Shown here: positions 45,879-59,700 of the stretch, piece by piece
Layout of the letters: every line of letters starts with the position of its first letter
Numbering within the stretch: the first letter of the stretch is position 1
Assembly (NCBI GenBank): GCA_018398585.1
Contig: JAGTTD010000016.1
Coordinates: 24,599,212-24,663,211 of the forward strand
Length of the DNA stretch: 64,000 bases
DNA from: Simmondsia chinensis
Taxonomy: Eukaryota > Streptophyta > Magnoliopsida > Caryophyllales > Simmondsiaceae
Direction of reading: 5' to 3'
Program-made: the position numbers and the translations under genes
The notes under the pieces: generated by a model
Told to the model about the DNA's origin: nothing
The model's database searches: none
Seen by the model: the letters and a program-made list of their open reading frames with translations, nothing else

Positions 45879-46790
45879 GTGATAAAAGTATCCCACTAAT
45901 CAAGCAAATTGATCAAAACGTGTAAATGCACCCGGGTAGGCTGAGTGTCGACACAGAGATGGTATGTGTCGACACACAGACTTACAGTAGCCACCAAGAG
46001 CTGCTATATGTCGACACACAGCCCTTGTGTGTCGACACACAGACTGAAAAAGCTCAAAACAGCTACTTTTGACTTGATTTCTTTCCAAAACCTTTTCCCA
46101 ACTTTTTAAACATCTTATTGGCCCTCATTTGCCTATAAATAGGGCTTGAATGCTTTGGTTGAAATTATCCAATACTCTCTAAGCATTCTTTGATAAAAAG
46201 TTCTCTTACATACTTGCGCTTTAAAGGTTTGTTTTTAAGTTTTGTTTAAAACTTTTATTAAAGCATCACTTATTCTCTTATTGTTGCTCTTTGAGCTGTA
46301 TTGGCATATCCTTAGCTTTGGCTAAGCTCGATCAAGTGCCAATTCACTCTTGAAAGAGTGAAGAATTTGAGTGCTTTAATTCTTTCATTGCTTTATTCAA
46401 ATTAGTTGCATTGTAAAGGTTGGATCCTGAGCCTACGGTTACAAAAGGATCGGTTGTAAAAGGTTGGTCTCGAGCCTACGTATAAAAAGACCGGTTGTAA
46501 AGGTTGGATCCTGAGCCTATTTCTAAAAAGGATCATCAAACTTAGTTAAAGGCTCAAGTGACCCAGAGTAGTCACTTGAGAAGTGAACTAGCCTCCAATT
46601 TGGAAGTGAACCGCTATAAAAATCTTTGTGCATCCCTTTTATTTTTGTCTTTATCTTTTTCATTTGACATTTATTATTTAGCTTTTAATTAAATTTTTGG
46701 TTCATAAATTTAAATTTTTATTTATCACTAAAGAACCTAACTCATCCCCCTCTTAGGTTGCTATTTGGACCTTTATTACGAACTTAACAC
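45879..46790 (+). repeat. LTR remnant (copia-like) with four TGTCGACA palindromes
   Basis: TGTCGACA with flanking GTG/CAC appears four times at about 45945-46040. A TATA box in CCTATAAATAGGGC lies at about 46132-46145. Tandem words around AAAGGTTGGATCCTGAGCCTA follow three times at about 46416-46530. A CCCCCTCTTAGGTTGCTATT ending (about 46747) is common at the 3' end of plant copia LTRs. No internal domains follow, so it is a solo LTR or fragment. Exact ends are uncertain. Confidence 0.55.
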
Positions 46791-48030
46791 ACCACTTAGA
46801 CATTCATAAATTTCAAAATAAAAAAGTATAAAATTAAAAATTTTGAATAAATTATGAAAGATATTTTTTTGGAAAAAGTATAAAAAAATATAATAAGAAT
46901 TTGAAATTTATTTTTCAATATTTTTAAAAAATATAGTTTTTTTCAATATTTATTTTCAAATTTTTAATTTCGTATTTTTTTTAGTTTTAAAATTTTAATT
47001 TTAGAATTTATTTTATGAAAGAATTATTATGTTTTCTCTTATAGTATTTTTTTTATGAAAATTTTAAAAAATATTTATTATTTTCTAAATTTAATTCCCT
47101 TTCATAAAAAAAATAGCACTACCGTATCATTATTGCCCCCCTCTCTCACGTCATTGACCTGCATTGCTTTTTCTTTTTTTTTTTAGAGCAATTTACCATT
47201 TTACCCCTTCCCATGTGTCATGGTGGGGCCCCTTTGTTGCTAACTAGGCGTGCTATTTTGGTTATTTTGAATTTTCGCGTGCCATTTTGATAATTTTGAG
47301 TTTTTGCGTGCTATTTAGGGAATAAAAATTGCCAAACATGCCACTTTGGAAAATTACCTTAAAAATAGTCTCCCTTCAAGATTACACCCTATAAGAGTAA
47401 AACTACATGCATTTCTGCTTCCCCAAATCTTGCCTTGTCAGGCGGTCTTTGATTATTGTTCTTGTTGTTATCTGTGTTGATTATTCTCAAAATTCAATGT
47501 TAAGTTAAAGTTGATTTGGGTGTTGGTTTTAGGAGCATATGGAGGGTATAAAAATAACTCTAAAAGCAGGGTTAGATGTTACTCCAAGCAGATCAAATAC
47601 CTACTTGATGCCCCTTTATTGTGCTTTTGAATAACACTTTGTGCTTATTGGTTCAGGCCTCGCTACTGCAGGTGCACTTGCTTTGTACTGCAATTCGCTA
47701 ATTATCAAAAAAAAATAAAAAAAATAAAAACCATTTAGGGCCCCTAAATTTAAGGGATTTCAATTTTATATATATTTAAATTTTTGTTTTACTAGCATAG
47801 CTTGATATAAACGACATAAAAGGGAAAATCTACGACAATGGATCCAATATGAAAGAAAAACACAAAGGTCTCCTAAAAAGATTATGTGAATAAATCCTTG
47901 AGCTTTTTATATATCATGTGATTGTCGTAGTCTTAATCTTACATGGTGAGACATGGTAAACTCATAAGCTAAAGCTATTTTCTTTTTTGGCGTATTGCAA
48001 CGCATCCATTCACTATTTTCATCTTCTATG
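46791..48030. other. AT-rich intergenic DNA
   Basis: Nearly pure A/T in 46800-47110. A GGCGTGCTATTTTGGTTATT-type repeat pair lies at about 47247-47330. No gene, RNA or clear element end is seen. Confidence 0.4.
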
Positions 48031-48039
48031 AAAAAATGG

Positions 48040-48960
48040 AAAGTTCTTGAAGATCACATATAAGGACTTACAATCAAGTCACTGTCACAAACATATTGGA
48101 AGAGTCGTCTTAACAGTGTAAAAGCTATAAAGTATCAAACTCAACAAATAACGAATGTCTAATTGACTTACTCAAAATAGTAAATATCTCAAGACAAAAA
48201 GTGAAAATAATTGCCTTGCGAATTTGAAGTTGAAAAATATTCATGATCGGTATGCCTATTTCGTATGACATTTTATTCCCTACAAATTTCACCAGTCAAA
48301 TTCTTCATACTAAAGATATACATCTTGATGTTGCATTGAGAAATTGCAGGAGTTGTCTTTTTTTCAAAAGTTATGGAAAAAATAGATTTAGAAAAACTGT
48401 GGTTGTAGAATTCAACAACTGATGAGATTCACACTGAAAATATAGCAAAATCATCTGAAGAATTATTTAGGATCAATTGTTTGTTAGACATAGTTGATTA
48501 AGTGCATTATTCACTTGAGAGTTGTTTTGAACAACTAATTACATAAAAACATCTTTGTGTTTCTATTTAATGTGAAAAAATTACAATCGATTGATGATAT
48601 TAGTTTGATAACTTATTGTCCCAATCTTACATATTTTTTAAAGCATAATGATTATTATGATGTTTGTGGGAGAGATTTGTTTTTAGAGCTAAAAGTTTTA
48701 AGAGAAGTTTTACCACAAGAAATAAAAAATGTAGTTGAACATAATGAACAGTTTTCCAAATTCATGGATTACTTATAGAATTCTTTTGACTATTCCAATT
48801 ACAGTTGCATCTGTGGAGAGAGGCTTCTCAAAATTGAAGTTGATCAAATCATATCTTCAATCATCTATATCACAAGAATGATTGAATGAATTGACGATAT
48901 ACGAAATGAAAACGCTAAAGAAGATTTAACTATACAAATTTAATTAGTGATTTTGTTGCA
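48040..48960 (+). pseudogene. hAT-type transposase remnant
   Basis: Frames are scattered, but the hAT wording is visible. Near 48075-48155 there is a SLSQTYWKSRLNSVKAIKYQ block. A middle part runs at about 48557-48778. The C-terminal dimerisation motif ILLTIPITVASVERGFSKLK is at about 48780-48840. Many stops occur throughout. It would have moved hAT elements; no terminal repeats could be assigned. Confidence comes mainly from the dimerisation motif. Confidence 0.8.
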
Positions 48961-49239
48961 AAAAATGTTAGAAGATCTATCTTAAACTGGTTTAATGATA
49001 ATATCAATTATAGTTGCCAGTACTTGTTAACTACATGCACCCTTTTTTATTCATTATAAAGACAATTATAAATAAGTTTACATGTTCTATCAGAAAGTAC
49101 GACTAATATTTTATATTTTATTACATTACTATTTAAATTGTTATGAGAAATGTTATTCTATACTAAGTGCTTCAATTGAATTGTTCGTTTGGGGATTTGA
49201 GAATGTCAGAATTGGCCCTGATAACGAGTGAGATGAAAT

Positions 49240-49465
49240 TGATTGACTGTCGTAAAGGGTCTTTTAAAAAGACAACTGATAACTAAGGGCATTGTAAGAA
49301 GGCCACCCTATAGATAAAAGTCTTTTAAGAAGGCGGCTTATACCTGAAGACTTTGTAAGAAGGCGACTCTTTAACTACAGACCTTTTAAGAACGCAAGTT
49401 ATATCTAAAGGCCTCGTAAGAAGGTGAACTTTTAACTAATGGCCTTTGCAAGAAGGCAATACTAG
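49240..49465 (+). repeat. 31-bp tandem repeat, about seven units
   Basis: Units of 29-32 bp with the pattern GGCCTCGTAAGAAGGTGAAC, TTTTAACTAAT. The sequence TTTAAGAAGGC or TTGTAAGAAGGC recurs in most of them. No coding sequence. Likely a part of an LTR, since such minirepeats occur in plant gypsy LTRs. Confidence 0.6.
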
Positions 49466-50030
49466 GACAAGACATGCAAGGCTTGGCCTTTAAAGGATGG
49501 AAGTCGTAAACAAAGCTTTTTTAGTGTAAACAGAAGGATTTTCTTAGTTGTACCCCCAAGTCTCGTGACTCGTGGGCCTGGAAACATATTTTGGGTTATA
49601 GGGACCTTATACAAAAAGGTATCTATTTGCTGGTGGGTGATGGGATCCTTTTGGTACAGCAATTGGTATATTCAAACATTGTTTGCGGTGTTAATCGACA
49701 TATGCATCTTTATCAAGACTCGAATACAGAGGTGGGTTTCTAAACAAATGATTATTCGTCGGCACATTATGCCTCTTGTCTTGTGCATCTTGATTCTTTA
49801 TTATTATAAACAAGATAAATTTTAGGGTTATTATGATGAGAACACTACTAACGACATGTCAACTACCAACTTGGCAGACCGGGACACGTCAGTAGATGAC
49901 TCAGCGCACGACTTGGCCGTAACTCAGCATATGACTTGTCACGTCAGGCGGGCAGTCATTAAGCGGGGAGGTACCTTTGTTGTAAATAACCCTAAATTTT
50001 ATTAGGGCTTCACGGTTAATAAATTTATTT
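49466..50030 (+). other. Probable decayed LTR, no gene
   Basis: From about 49850 to 49985 the sequence has GACATGTCAACTACCAACTT, GACACGTCAGTAGATGACTC and GACTTGTCACGTCAGGCGGG. These recurrent GACRYGTCA words suggest LTR DNA. No coding sequence is supported. Confidence 0.35.
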
Positions 50031-51290
50031 GTTAAATTGGCCAACTGCTTAGCTCATGGCCATCAGTGGCATGAGCAGAATAGTGGGCCATTCACATGGA
50101 TTTGGAATCTTGATCTTTATCCTAAAGTCAAGATCTTCTCTTGGCAGTTGCTAAATAATACTTTACCGACTAGACTTAATTATTTTCATTGTAGGACGAA
50201 ATTAGAGACGCATTTGTGTATAATTTAACTCTATATATAAAATATTTCCAATCAAAATTTTGTTAACTTATATAAAGTCCATATATAGTTACACTCATCT
50301 TTATCACAATACTCTCAAAAGTACTAGCAAAGTGGATAGTGATATAATTCTATCAATTTGACTTTTATTTAATGGTGATATCCAAAATAGTAGTAGGAAG
50401 AAGCATAACACATAGTAAAAAAAAATGGTGTAAGTTAATAATATAGAAGTTGAAGTGACAAATTTAGCTTAAGTATAAGTATGGTTATATCCAACTGATC
50501 ATTTGTTTTTTTTTTTTTTTTTTTTCTTTTTAATTTGAAAAAAAATATAGATATGTGTTCTAAAACATATATTATACATTTAGCATAAACAAATACATAA
50601 TTCTTCATGACAATAATATGTAAGCACTTTCAAACGAGAAAATATGGATACGTGTTTAATACAACACGCATACGCATATGTTGCTAACAATGATTGTTAT
50701 ATAGTCCAATGGCTATAGTATTTCGTGGAGCTTGTCGAGTTAATGGTTTTGAGGAATTAGGTAGAAGCATCATTCTATTACACACCATCGTGAAGAATCG
50801 AAATGAGAAGGTATTTCGAGGGCAATGGGCTAATACGACCAAAGTTTTGCTATTAGAGCACACGACATTGTTATATTCAATGGAAGTCGCCAGATTTAGA
50901 ATGCATAAAAGATACATTCTGACAGCTCTCAGAGACATGGCATGGTAGCGTGTATATTTGTTACCTAGAATCATTTGGGACAGTGCTTAGCGTCATGTTG
51001 TTGCGGTTTGGCATTGCTTTAGCCTTCGTGTCGGAAGCTCTAGAAGCTACTGATGGTATTCAATAATGTATTGATATGGGCTTTAAACGTTTCCATATTG
51101 AGGGAAACCATTGGGTCATAATCAAGGGGTTTACTGAAGGAGTTCAAACGCCCATAGAGTATGAGCACTATTATAATGGACATTTTGGAGATGCTTGAAA
51201 AGATCGAGACAATTCAAGTTTCTCTACAGAGAAGGTAACCAATTGACAACATGTCCTTTTAGCAAGGACGAGGTAAAGTAGACTGAATAG
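50030..51290 (+). pseudogene. LINE remnant: zf-RVT piece and RNase H domain
   Basis: The first part (about 50075-50225) matches the RT-associated zinc-binding region (FTWIWNLDLYPKVKIFSWQL, NTLPTRLNYF). About 460 bp of A/T-rich sequence interrupts it. The second part (50700-51290) has NRNEKVFRG and an RNase H-like end (CIDMGFKRFHIEGNHWVIIK near 51070-51130) in broken frames. A plant L1-type LINE with terminal RNase H is the best reading. Confidence 0.75.
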
Positions 51291-53333
51291 TAGAAGAATC
51301 TTCAGAGAATTATCCATAACCATACACTAGGCAAGAATATTTATGATATCGCGCCTATTATTCTACTTACCTTTAAGAAAAACTATCACTAAGTACATGT
51401 TTCTCAAGTTCACATGGTCGTTAAAATTCTCCTCGAGCTATGTCTCAATCTGAACCTTTTTTAGTTTTGGTAAGTCTCAAGTCTGTAACTTACCAATCGC
51501 CATTTCCCAAGTTCCCTGGTAAAGGAAATTTGTGATCTCCTTACCAATATAGAACAAATGAATCACCTACATCTGATACTTTAATATATACCCGTCGAAA
51601 TCAAGAACTGTTATCAGAATTCAATGAATTTTCACCGAAAAATGGTATCATTACAAAAGATCAAAACTATGACAAACTAAAACTTGTGTTTCTTGTAACG
51701 TAACAGATCAACAAATGGAAAACCATCTCCCAGAAACATGGTGCCTTGTGCGAAAATCGGAGAAAGAAATTGGAACAAATGATGATAACCTTTAATTCTA
51801 CTTCTCCACCAGGCAGGGACTGTAAACGACCCAAACGTTCGATAAAATATTCATGTTCGAAATGACTAGAACTTATTCGTGTTCACCTTAGAGGCTCGAA
51901 AGCTTATCAAGCCAAGTTTAAGCACGCTTTATAAACTTAACAAGATAAGTTCAAATAAGAGGTGCTTGACTTGTTAATGTTTACGAAGAGCTTGATAGAG
52001 GCTCAATAAGGGGTAATAAGGGTCCAACGGCTTGTCAGCAGTCATTATTAACTTGGACATGTGATTTGGTAGTACCTCAAATACCTCAACTCAAGAGCAA
52101 ACTCAACTTGTTTATGAGCTTGACTTTGCTGGATAACGAGCTCTACTCAGCTCAATCAAGCTAACAAGTTGAGTCAAGCCAAGCATCTAACATACTAATA
52201 TCTCAATTGAAACGAGTTCGAATAAAGGCACTAAAGTTCGATAAAAGCTTGCTTGAGAGTTCAAACAAGGGGTGCTCAGCCACTACTATTGTGAGAAGCT
52301 CCTGCAGATCAGGCACCTAATCGAGCTCCGAACGTGAGCACAAACAACAATCCGATTTCTTAAACTTCATCTTGATCAACATCGAAAATTTTCACATCGA
52401 AATTAGAATTTCCTAGCTTCAAAGGAAACAATTTGAGAAACTCGATTTTTTCTTTTCATTTCGAAGGAGTACAATATCGTCCTTAAAGAGAGAAACCAAC
52501 ACTTAAGGGAGGAATGTAATGAGCTTTAAACCCAAAACCTCTTGCTTACCAGGTATACCAGGTATTGGATTATAAAGTGCAGCAAGTACTGTCCAATTAT
52601 TCAAGCCATACCAAAATGTTGATACCAAATGGTCCGTTTGGTTCAATAAAAAAAAAATAAAAAAATTTCATCACAAATTATATTTCAACTAAAATTTTTT
52701 TTCCAAAAATTTGTGTTGCTAGTTTAAAAAAATAGTTTCATGTATAAGTTTGTATGGGGTTCAAGTTGAAATGAAGCATACATTATAAGACGACGACATT
52801 TTTCACCCTTGTTGAGGGGAAGTCAATTTTCCCTTAATGGAGGAGAACATTTTCCGTAATTATGATTGTTGCTATAAAGTTGTGTAAAGAAACAACAAAG
52901 TTGAGAAAAAAAATATTTTCCGTCAACATAAACGGAGCCTGGATAAAATGGTTTTATGTCATGTTTTGCTCATAGAAAAAGGCCCAGTTTGGCAAGACAA
53001 ACTATCAACTATATATGAGGTTAGTACAACTGTTACAACATTGAACGATTCCAGGATGCACTGCTGTACAACACCGGTCGTAAGACGTGATCGACACTGT
53101 ACAACACCACATCCTCACCCGTAAACATTCTCAATGAAATTTGCGTAATGTTATTATCAGAACGAAAGTATTACTGCCAAAGAAATTCAGTAAAATATTA
53201 TAGTTATTATTCATTATAAGTTACGTCATTACTATGGCAGTAACACTTATTGCTCAGAAAATAACTCCAAGGGGGAAAATATTTTTCACTACTAATGAAT
53301 CGTTAACGCATCAAGCAAAAATGCAAGATTAAC
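51291..53333. repeat. Intergenic repeats downstream of THADA
   Basis: No gene is seen. 51880-52310 is rich in AGCTCAA/TTGAGC and related words, like those in DEG8 introns. 52626-52950 is a GGTCCGTTTGG...AAACGGAGCC bounded MITE-like copy. The remainder is unassigned and may include the THADA 3' UTR near 53100-53333. Confidence 0.45.
52626..52950. mobile_element. GGCTCCGTTT-family MITE
   Basis: The left end is TGGTCCGTTTGGTTCAAT and the right end ATAAACGGAGCCTGG, inverted to each other. The interior shares AATTTCATTATA-like and GGGGAAGTCAATTTTCC strings with 5930-6190 and 8047-8418. No coding sequence. Confidence 0.5.
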
Positions 53334-56300
53334 TCACCTAAGCAAGAAATAAGGATCAAAACCATCCCACATATGGCAACCTTCCCGGATTTCCGGGACC
53401 CGATTATTGGCACTATCACCGACCGCCTCCTCATGTACCGTGACGACTAACGTATAAATATTATAAACTAAAGGGTTCTTTAGGAATGGTCTGATAGATT
53501 TCTCTAGTTCAATCACATCAGAAAGAAGGGACGCACCGTGTTCGGTTTCTTCATTGAGGATGATCTTTGAGATGACATAGATGCCCAGAAGGTTTGCATA
53601 GAGAGGAAGAAATGCATCTTTGTGGTTGCCAATACCACCAATCCAATTGATTTGACCCATTTTGACAATATGATCGTTCATAAAACACGTCAGCTGGTAT
53701 AAAAATCGAGCTCTCCATGATGTGAGAAAACCAAGAAATTCATCTTTTTCAGAGGGATTTGTCAAAAGGGATTTTGATATAGGAAGGTTTTCCAAATGGA
53801 AGCAGCAAATTTGACATATTAGCAACTTCTCTTCATGATGATTGTCAATTTCTTTGTCAAATACCCGTCTGACAAGATCGCCTTTCGATGTGACAGAATT
53901 TGCTGCATTTAAAACCCATCTTGACAGATAATCGAAGAACATAATCCAGTGACCGAATAACGACGAAAGGAACTCAAAGCTAAGTTCTATCGCGACTTCC
54001 ACCTGGGCCGGGACTGAGCTTATGTGGGACCCGCTTTGAAACCCGTCTCGGAAACACTTTTGTACATCCAAAGCAAGCTTCCTTCTGAGATCAACATCTT
54101 CATCCTCGAGCAACTTGATACATGTGAACCAGATTTCGAGTATCTCATAAGCGAACATGTTAATATAATATTCTGGTTTGATATGCAAATCAGAATTTTC
54201 AAATGGAATATGAACGTTGAGAACTGAAGAACTGATAAACTCGGCTTGTCCAAGTAAACCAGATGCTATCAACGATTCTGCAGCTGCCTTGCGCAAGTTC
54301 ACAGGCTGAGATGGATCACTGTACTCTTTAACTAACGAAACAAAATGCTTTGTTCGATGATATAAAAAGGTAAATTCTCCAAATTCCTCGGAGTTACTAA
54401 ACCAAGGAACCCTCTTGTCGAGATTGCTTCTCAATATAGTTGTAAAACGCCTTATGCACAATCCCAAGCAACAGACCAATGTCTCCAGAGTTTTTGTATG
54501 TCTCGCATGTTCATACATAGAGATTAGCTTATTCCAGAACTCTAAAACTGAGTCAAATTCCATTTTTCCTATATATATTGCATGTACAAGATGTTTTTCA
54601 CTCGCCTTTTGAAATTGCAACAGGTTCCATGCAAAAAGAATCCGGAGAATATAATATGTACATTTATGGTTTGTTTCCCGAGAAAGGAGCACAATTAATG
54701 TTGTTTGAAGATTCGTCTTGGCCCACAGAGCGACAGTGGCGATCTCACTGCTATTGGAGGCCGTGTCCAGATCCTCAATATCAGCTGTTTTCACAAACTG
54801 CAGAAGCCACTTGAATGCTGCAAATCGAACTTCATATGATGTGTCTGACATGCAATAGACAAGCATTTTCTCGATTCCTCTAGAACCGTTATTTATAGAA
54901 GATTTTGTTTTCAGTGTATTACTTGCTAGTGAACACTGGTCTGGTAATGGAAGAACTTCATCAGCATGTTCCTCAGAACTACAATACACACAATGGAAAT
55001 AGGATATCGCAGCTTGTTTACGAAGCTCTGCTACAGTTGGATCATAGAAGAATGAATTTCCAGAAGGTTCAGCAGCTAAGCACTCTGAAGATAGCTCTGA
55101 GACGAGGTGACTAAGAACGTCGTAATTTTTGCTTGCATTGCAAGTTCTTGCAATACTGAGCATGTGATCGAGCACACTTAGAAAAGCACTGTTGAGAATA
55201 GGACAATGACACAGCTTGGAGCTCCCAATCCAAGAACACTTAATAAGAACCTTGATCAAGTCACCAAGAATCGCATCTTTAGTGGAAAGATCAGCCAGGT
55301 TCCTACAATTGGCATCGAGAAGGGAACTTAACTGCAGTAACACACCATGAATGGAGTTCAACGAACCACAAGAGTATCCATTGGCTGAATAAAATGCATC
55401 AGTTGTAGATGGGGCTGCTTCTGATGGGCTTTCTACCCACGGCAATTCGGAGGAAATACTGAGCAGGACAGTGTGCAATTTCTCGTTTGATACGAGACCT
55501 GTTACAGCTCTTGAAGCAAGAATACGAATGCGCATGTTGCACTGCATTGAGCATCTTTGGATAAAGGGCATGAACAGAAACGGGTCCAAATTATCGCCTG
55601 TTTCGCTTGCCAAGGGTGAAGGCTTAAGCCTGGATAAAAGCATCAGAACAGGGCACAAGCTTGGCCGTGCAACATTGGCTAGATTGGACTTCGAGTTTTC
55701 ATCTCCAAGAGACTCAGTTGCAGCTTTCAGTTCACTGACTACAAATGAATGCAGTGACGGGTACCTTAACGAAGGAAATATTAGACTAATGGCATCTCAA
55801 CGAATAACACAGAGAAACACGAAAATAGAAGCCAACGCCCACATTGCACATTATATTTATTATATTAGAGGCAAGTAACAAGATCCAGCAAATTGTTATC
55901 TACCTTTCTACTTTTAGCTCCCCTTAAAATGATATCAAGAATCTGATTTTTCAACTCCTTAAATCCAGATGGCATTAAGATACCCATAAAAATACAAAAA
56001 CAGCAAGGGTTCTTCAGAACTTCTTGTGCGAACACTCAAATAGTACACACACAGAAAAACAAAAAGCGGGGAAATAAAACAATAAGAGAAATCCACTGCT
56101 CAATTTTATACACGAATTTCTTAGAATGGTGGGTCATAAATAGTTGAACAAGTTCATATAGTTTTTTTCTATCGGAAAAAGAAATATATTAGAAGATAAA
56201 GAATGTACAAAGAGTTAAAGACAAGATGTCCTTAAAATTACCAAAAAGAAAGAAAAAACCCCAAACTAATAACATAAAGCCCTTCAGTCCCTTTACAAAT

Positions 56301-56759
56301 CAACTAAGGCTATATCAGCAAAGCCTCCAAAACTCTTTGTCCAAAGAGCTCCTAAAAAGACCATCTTTTCCTATAAGAAATTAACTGGCATATGCTGAAC
56401 TTTAAAAATCATAACATTTCTTTCAAGTCAAATACACCAGAGAAATACAATCTTGGCTATGGAGAATAACATTAAAATATCGTTCATTCCTACACCATGG
56501 AACTTCGTTAGAACGATGCCCTCAACCGATCTTGGGCTAATCCACATCTAGCCAAAAGAAGACAATAGTTTACACCATAAATCCCAAGCCACAACACAAT
56601 GCAGAAAACCAGTTCATATAGTTTAAGACGATTAATGATGCTTATTGAAGCAATTGCAAGAAAGGTGCCTGCATGTTAATGAAAAAAATCATTCAAAATA
56701 TGGTTTTTAGTTTCTAAAAGTCAAAAACAATAGCCAGAAAACGATACAAAATAGGCCCT

Positions 56760-56793
<34 letters not shown>

Positions 56794-59700
56794 GGAAGAA
56801 AGAAAGATTCCTTTCCATTACCAAGAAACACTTTAGAAAAAAGTGCACATTGTGTCCCAAATCTTGGTACAAAAGGAAGGAAAACGGAAAAGCAGGTCTA
56901 CATTCAGAAACAAAGTCTCGGAAAGAAAACCTCCAAAACAGACTAAATATCCATAACAGAATAAAAAAGCATCATTATTTACCAAAAACAAATAGTTTCA
57001 AACAGAGGGCACAGAAGAAGAAATGGGTAAGAAAATCTCTCTAAAAACTTAAAAAGGTTGAGTGTCAATATTTTTGTGGGAGATTAAGCTTACAAATGCC
57101 CTGCACAATTGCTATTCAGGTAACTAATTCTAACAGATTTGCAGCCGAAATAAGCCCGACTCAGCTGAATATTCCCTAACCTTTTCATTGCCTAATGTCA
57201 TAACCGAAAGGGGGACACTCTTATTTATCAGTAGTAAAGAGAGATTCTATTGGAGAGGTATCTCACTCAATACCATGAAAAGAAACTGAACGAAATTTGT
57301 CACAACCACCACTAAAAGTCCGAGAGAAAAGCTAGAATCAACCAGTCCTACAATCAGAATTACAATTGGCATTGAACTTTCAACCAATTTGGCAGAGTTC
57401 ATATCTCAGAACAGCAATAGAAAGGATGCAGGACTAAGATCAAAATCAGAGCACAGTTATGAAGAAATTCAGAGTCAACAAATACATAAGGACCAGATTT
57501 CCACACAGCTTCGGTAACATGCTGAAAATTATACCTGTGAAAAAATTCCAAACTGGTTAATGCACGTCTTGCTGATTCTCGTTTGTGCACATTAAGAAAT
57601 CCAACCATACGACGGACCAAGGAAGTGTATGCAAGACAAGCACTGTTACGGATTTCCCAGTGCGGAGAAGAGAAAGAACGTATAGAAACTATCATGGCCT
57701 CAGCTGAGAAACCAGATGTATCAGTCGCTAGATTAGCGTCATTAAAAGCTGCTCGGAGAACATTGAAAGCATGCACCGTTGGGATGACGCCTTCCATACG
57801 GATCTTAGAAGATTGTATATTGGAGTCGATATTAGATGTCTGCTCAGATAAATTTCCTTGGTTTGACACTGCCGATAAGTTCTCACTTATTTTGTCATCT
57901 GTGCTGCTTGATTCAGTCTGATTGAACAATGACCCACTAGCTATATTTATCAACCACCTCAGTGCGCGTGGAAGTAGCTTCTTGGGTGCGCCTTGTGGCT
58001 CTGAGAGGAAAAACGCACTGAATGCAGCAGGTATACCTGCACTTCTTCTAAGCAAATCATCCACTGTTTGTCCCTTAGCCACACTTCTTTCCATAAGCTG
58101 CTCCATCCAAGATTCCGTTAACTGACAAAGCCTGCAGGGGAGAAGCTGACTCAGAAAGCGTTTCATAATGGACAAAGCTAACAAATGATGCAAGCAAATA
58201 AAAAAGGCAATGGAACTTGAAATAAGTGGAAATGAAACATGTTTGAAACATGAAAATGTCATCTGCGATTCAAAAATGTCAAAAAAGCGACAAGAGTACG
58301 GGGTAATACTGATTTTCTACATCTCCATCAGCTCGGCTATGGACCTAGTGGCACTACTGAGCACGAGATGAACGGCACTAGTTCTGAAATTTATTGTTGT
58401 CCATGAGATTCTAAAACCCTTGAGGAGACTTTATGATGCTTACCCAATTGTATATTTGCATACCTTATAAATGAAGTAAACAGGTAAAAAAGGACATGTA
58501 AGTGGCAATCACGACCTTCAACTTGTCGAAAACAACAGCTCAAGAACAAGTTTCTCCCTGTGAGGAAGAAAAAGAAGACAAGAAATGGGGAGGGAAAAAA
58601 AGAAAACCCATTCTGTCTGTTTTCCATCTTTCAGAGAAGAATGTATGTTGAGCAGCAGACAACGCATTTACAGCAAAGGCATTTTAAACCTTCATGAAGC
58701 CAATGTCTTTTTGGAGAATCATAGGAGTCACTTCCCAGACAAATCAACGCCATTAAATATGAGAAATCACTAATGTTAACAAACCTTGGTTCATCTGAAC
58801 AAAGTAAACGATTGCAAAGAGCCGTAAATCCTGCTCTGGTCTTGTCAATGGCGCCATTGTGTTTCATTTTTAGGAGGACCTCCAAAAAGTGGTTCCCAAT
58901 CACCTCCAGCTGCTTCACATCAAGCACTGCATCAGAACAGGGCATCATAGAGTCCTTAGCAGCATTAGAAGTTTCGTCCTCCAATATAGGTGTGGAACTT
59001 GGCAATGGAATTTTTCTGATGATGGTTCCAAGAAGAAGGCTAACCTGGAAAAGGAAAAGCTATACACAATTAGACACAAATCAACCTACTTAATTAAAAA
59101 TTTAGAGACTGATTCCCTGAGTGACACACATAATTCTCTCCTCCAAACTAATTCTGTTGGTGCCACAGATTTAAATGCAAACATGGGAAAGGACAAATAT
59201 ACGAATGTGAGGAGGGCGAAGGAGAGAAGAAAGGGTACTGGTAGCTGTAGGGATTTATTGTGACTCCCACGGCTTGAGAAGAGATCTTTCGGGTTCAGCT
59301 CCAATGGCCTTGGTTGCGTAGTTAAGGATTGTCTTGAAACCGAATAATGAGGCTCAAGATTACTTGTCTTTAAGAGAAAGAGGGAACAAGGCTTGACCTA
59401 GTATGACTGTTACAAGAAAATACCTCAATCTCCGTCAAACATCAAGCTCAAAGTCTTGAGCGGACAATCTGGATAAGAACACAAATCCAGTGCTTTCACA
59501 CTCAAAAGTTGAAAATGTAGCAAGTGGAATCACCTACATCCCATACCCAGGTCCCTCGATTCCCACAAATTCAAAAAGACCAGTTATCATGAATAAAAAA
59601 GTTGGCACCAAGGAGTGAGGCTTTTCATTGGCAAAAAACGAATGGTGAATTATCACTAGTACACATGAAACCACTCACCAAAGAAGGCACCAACACGCCG

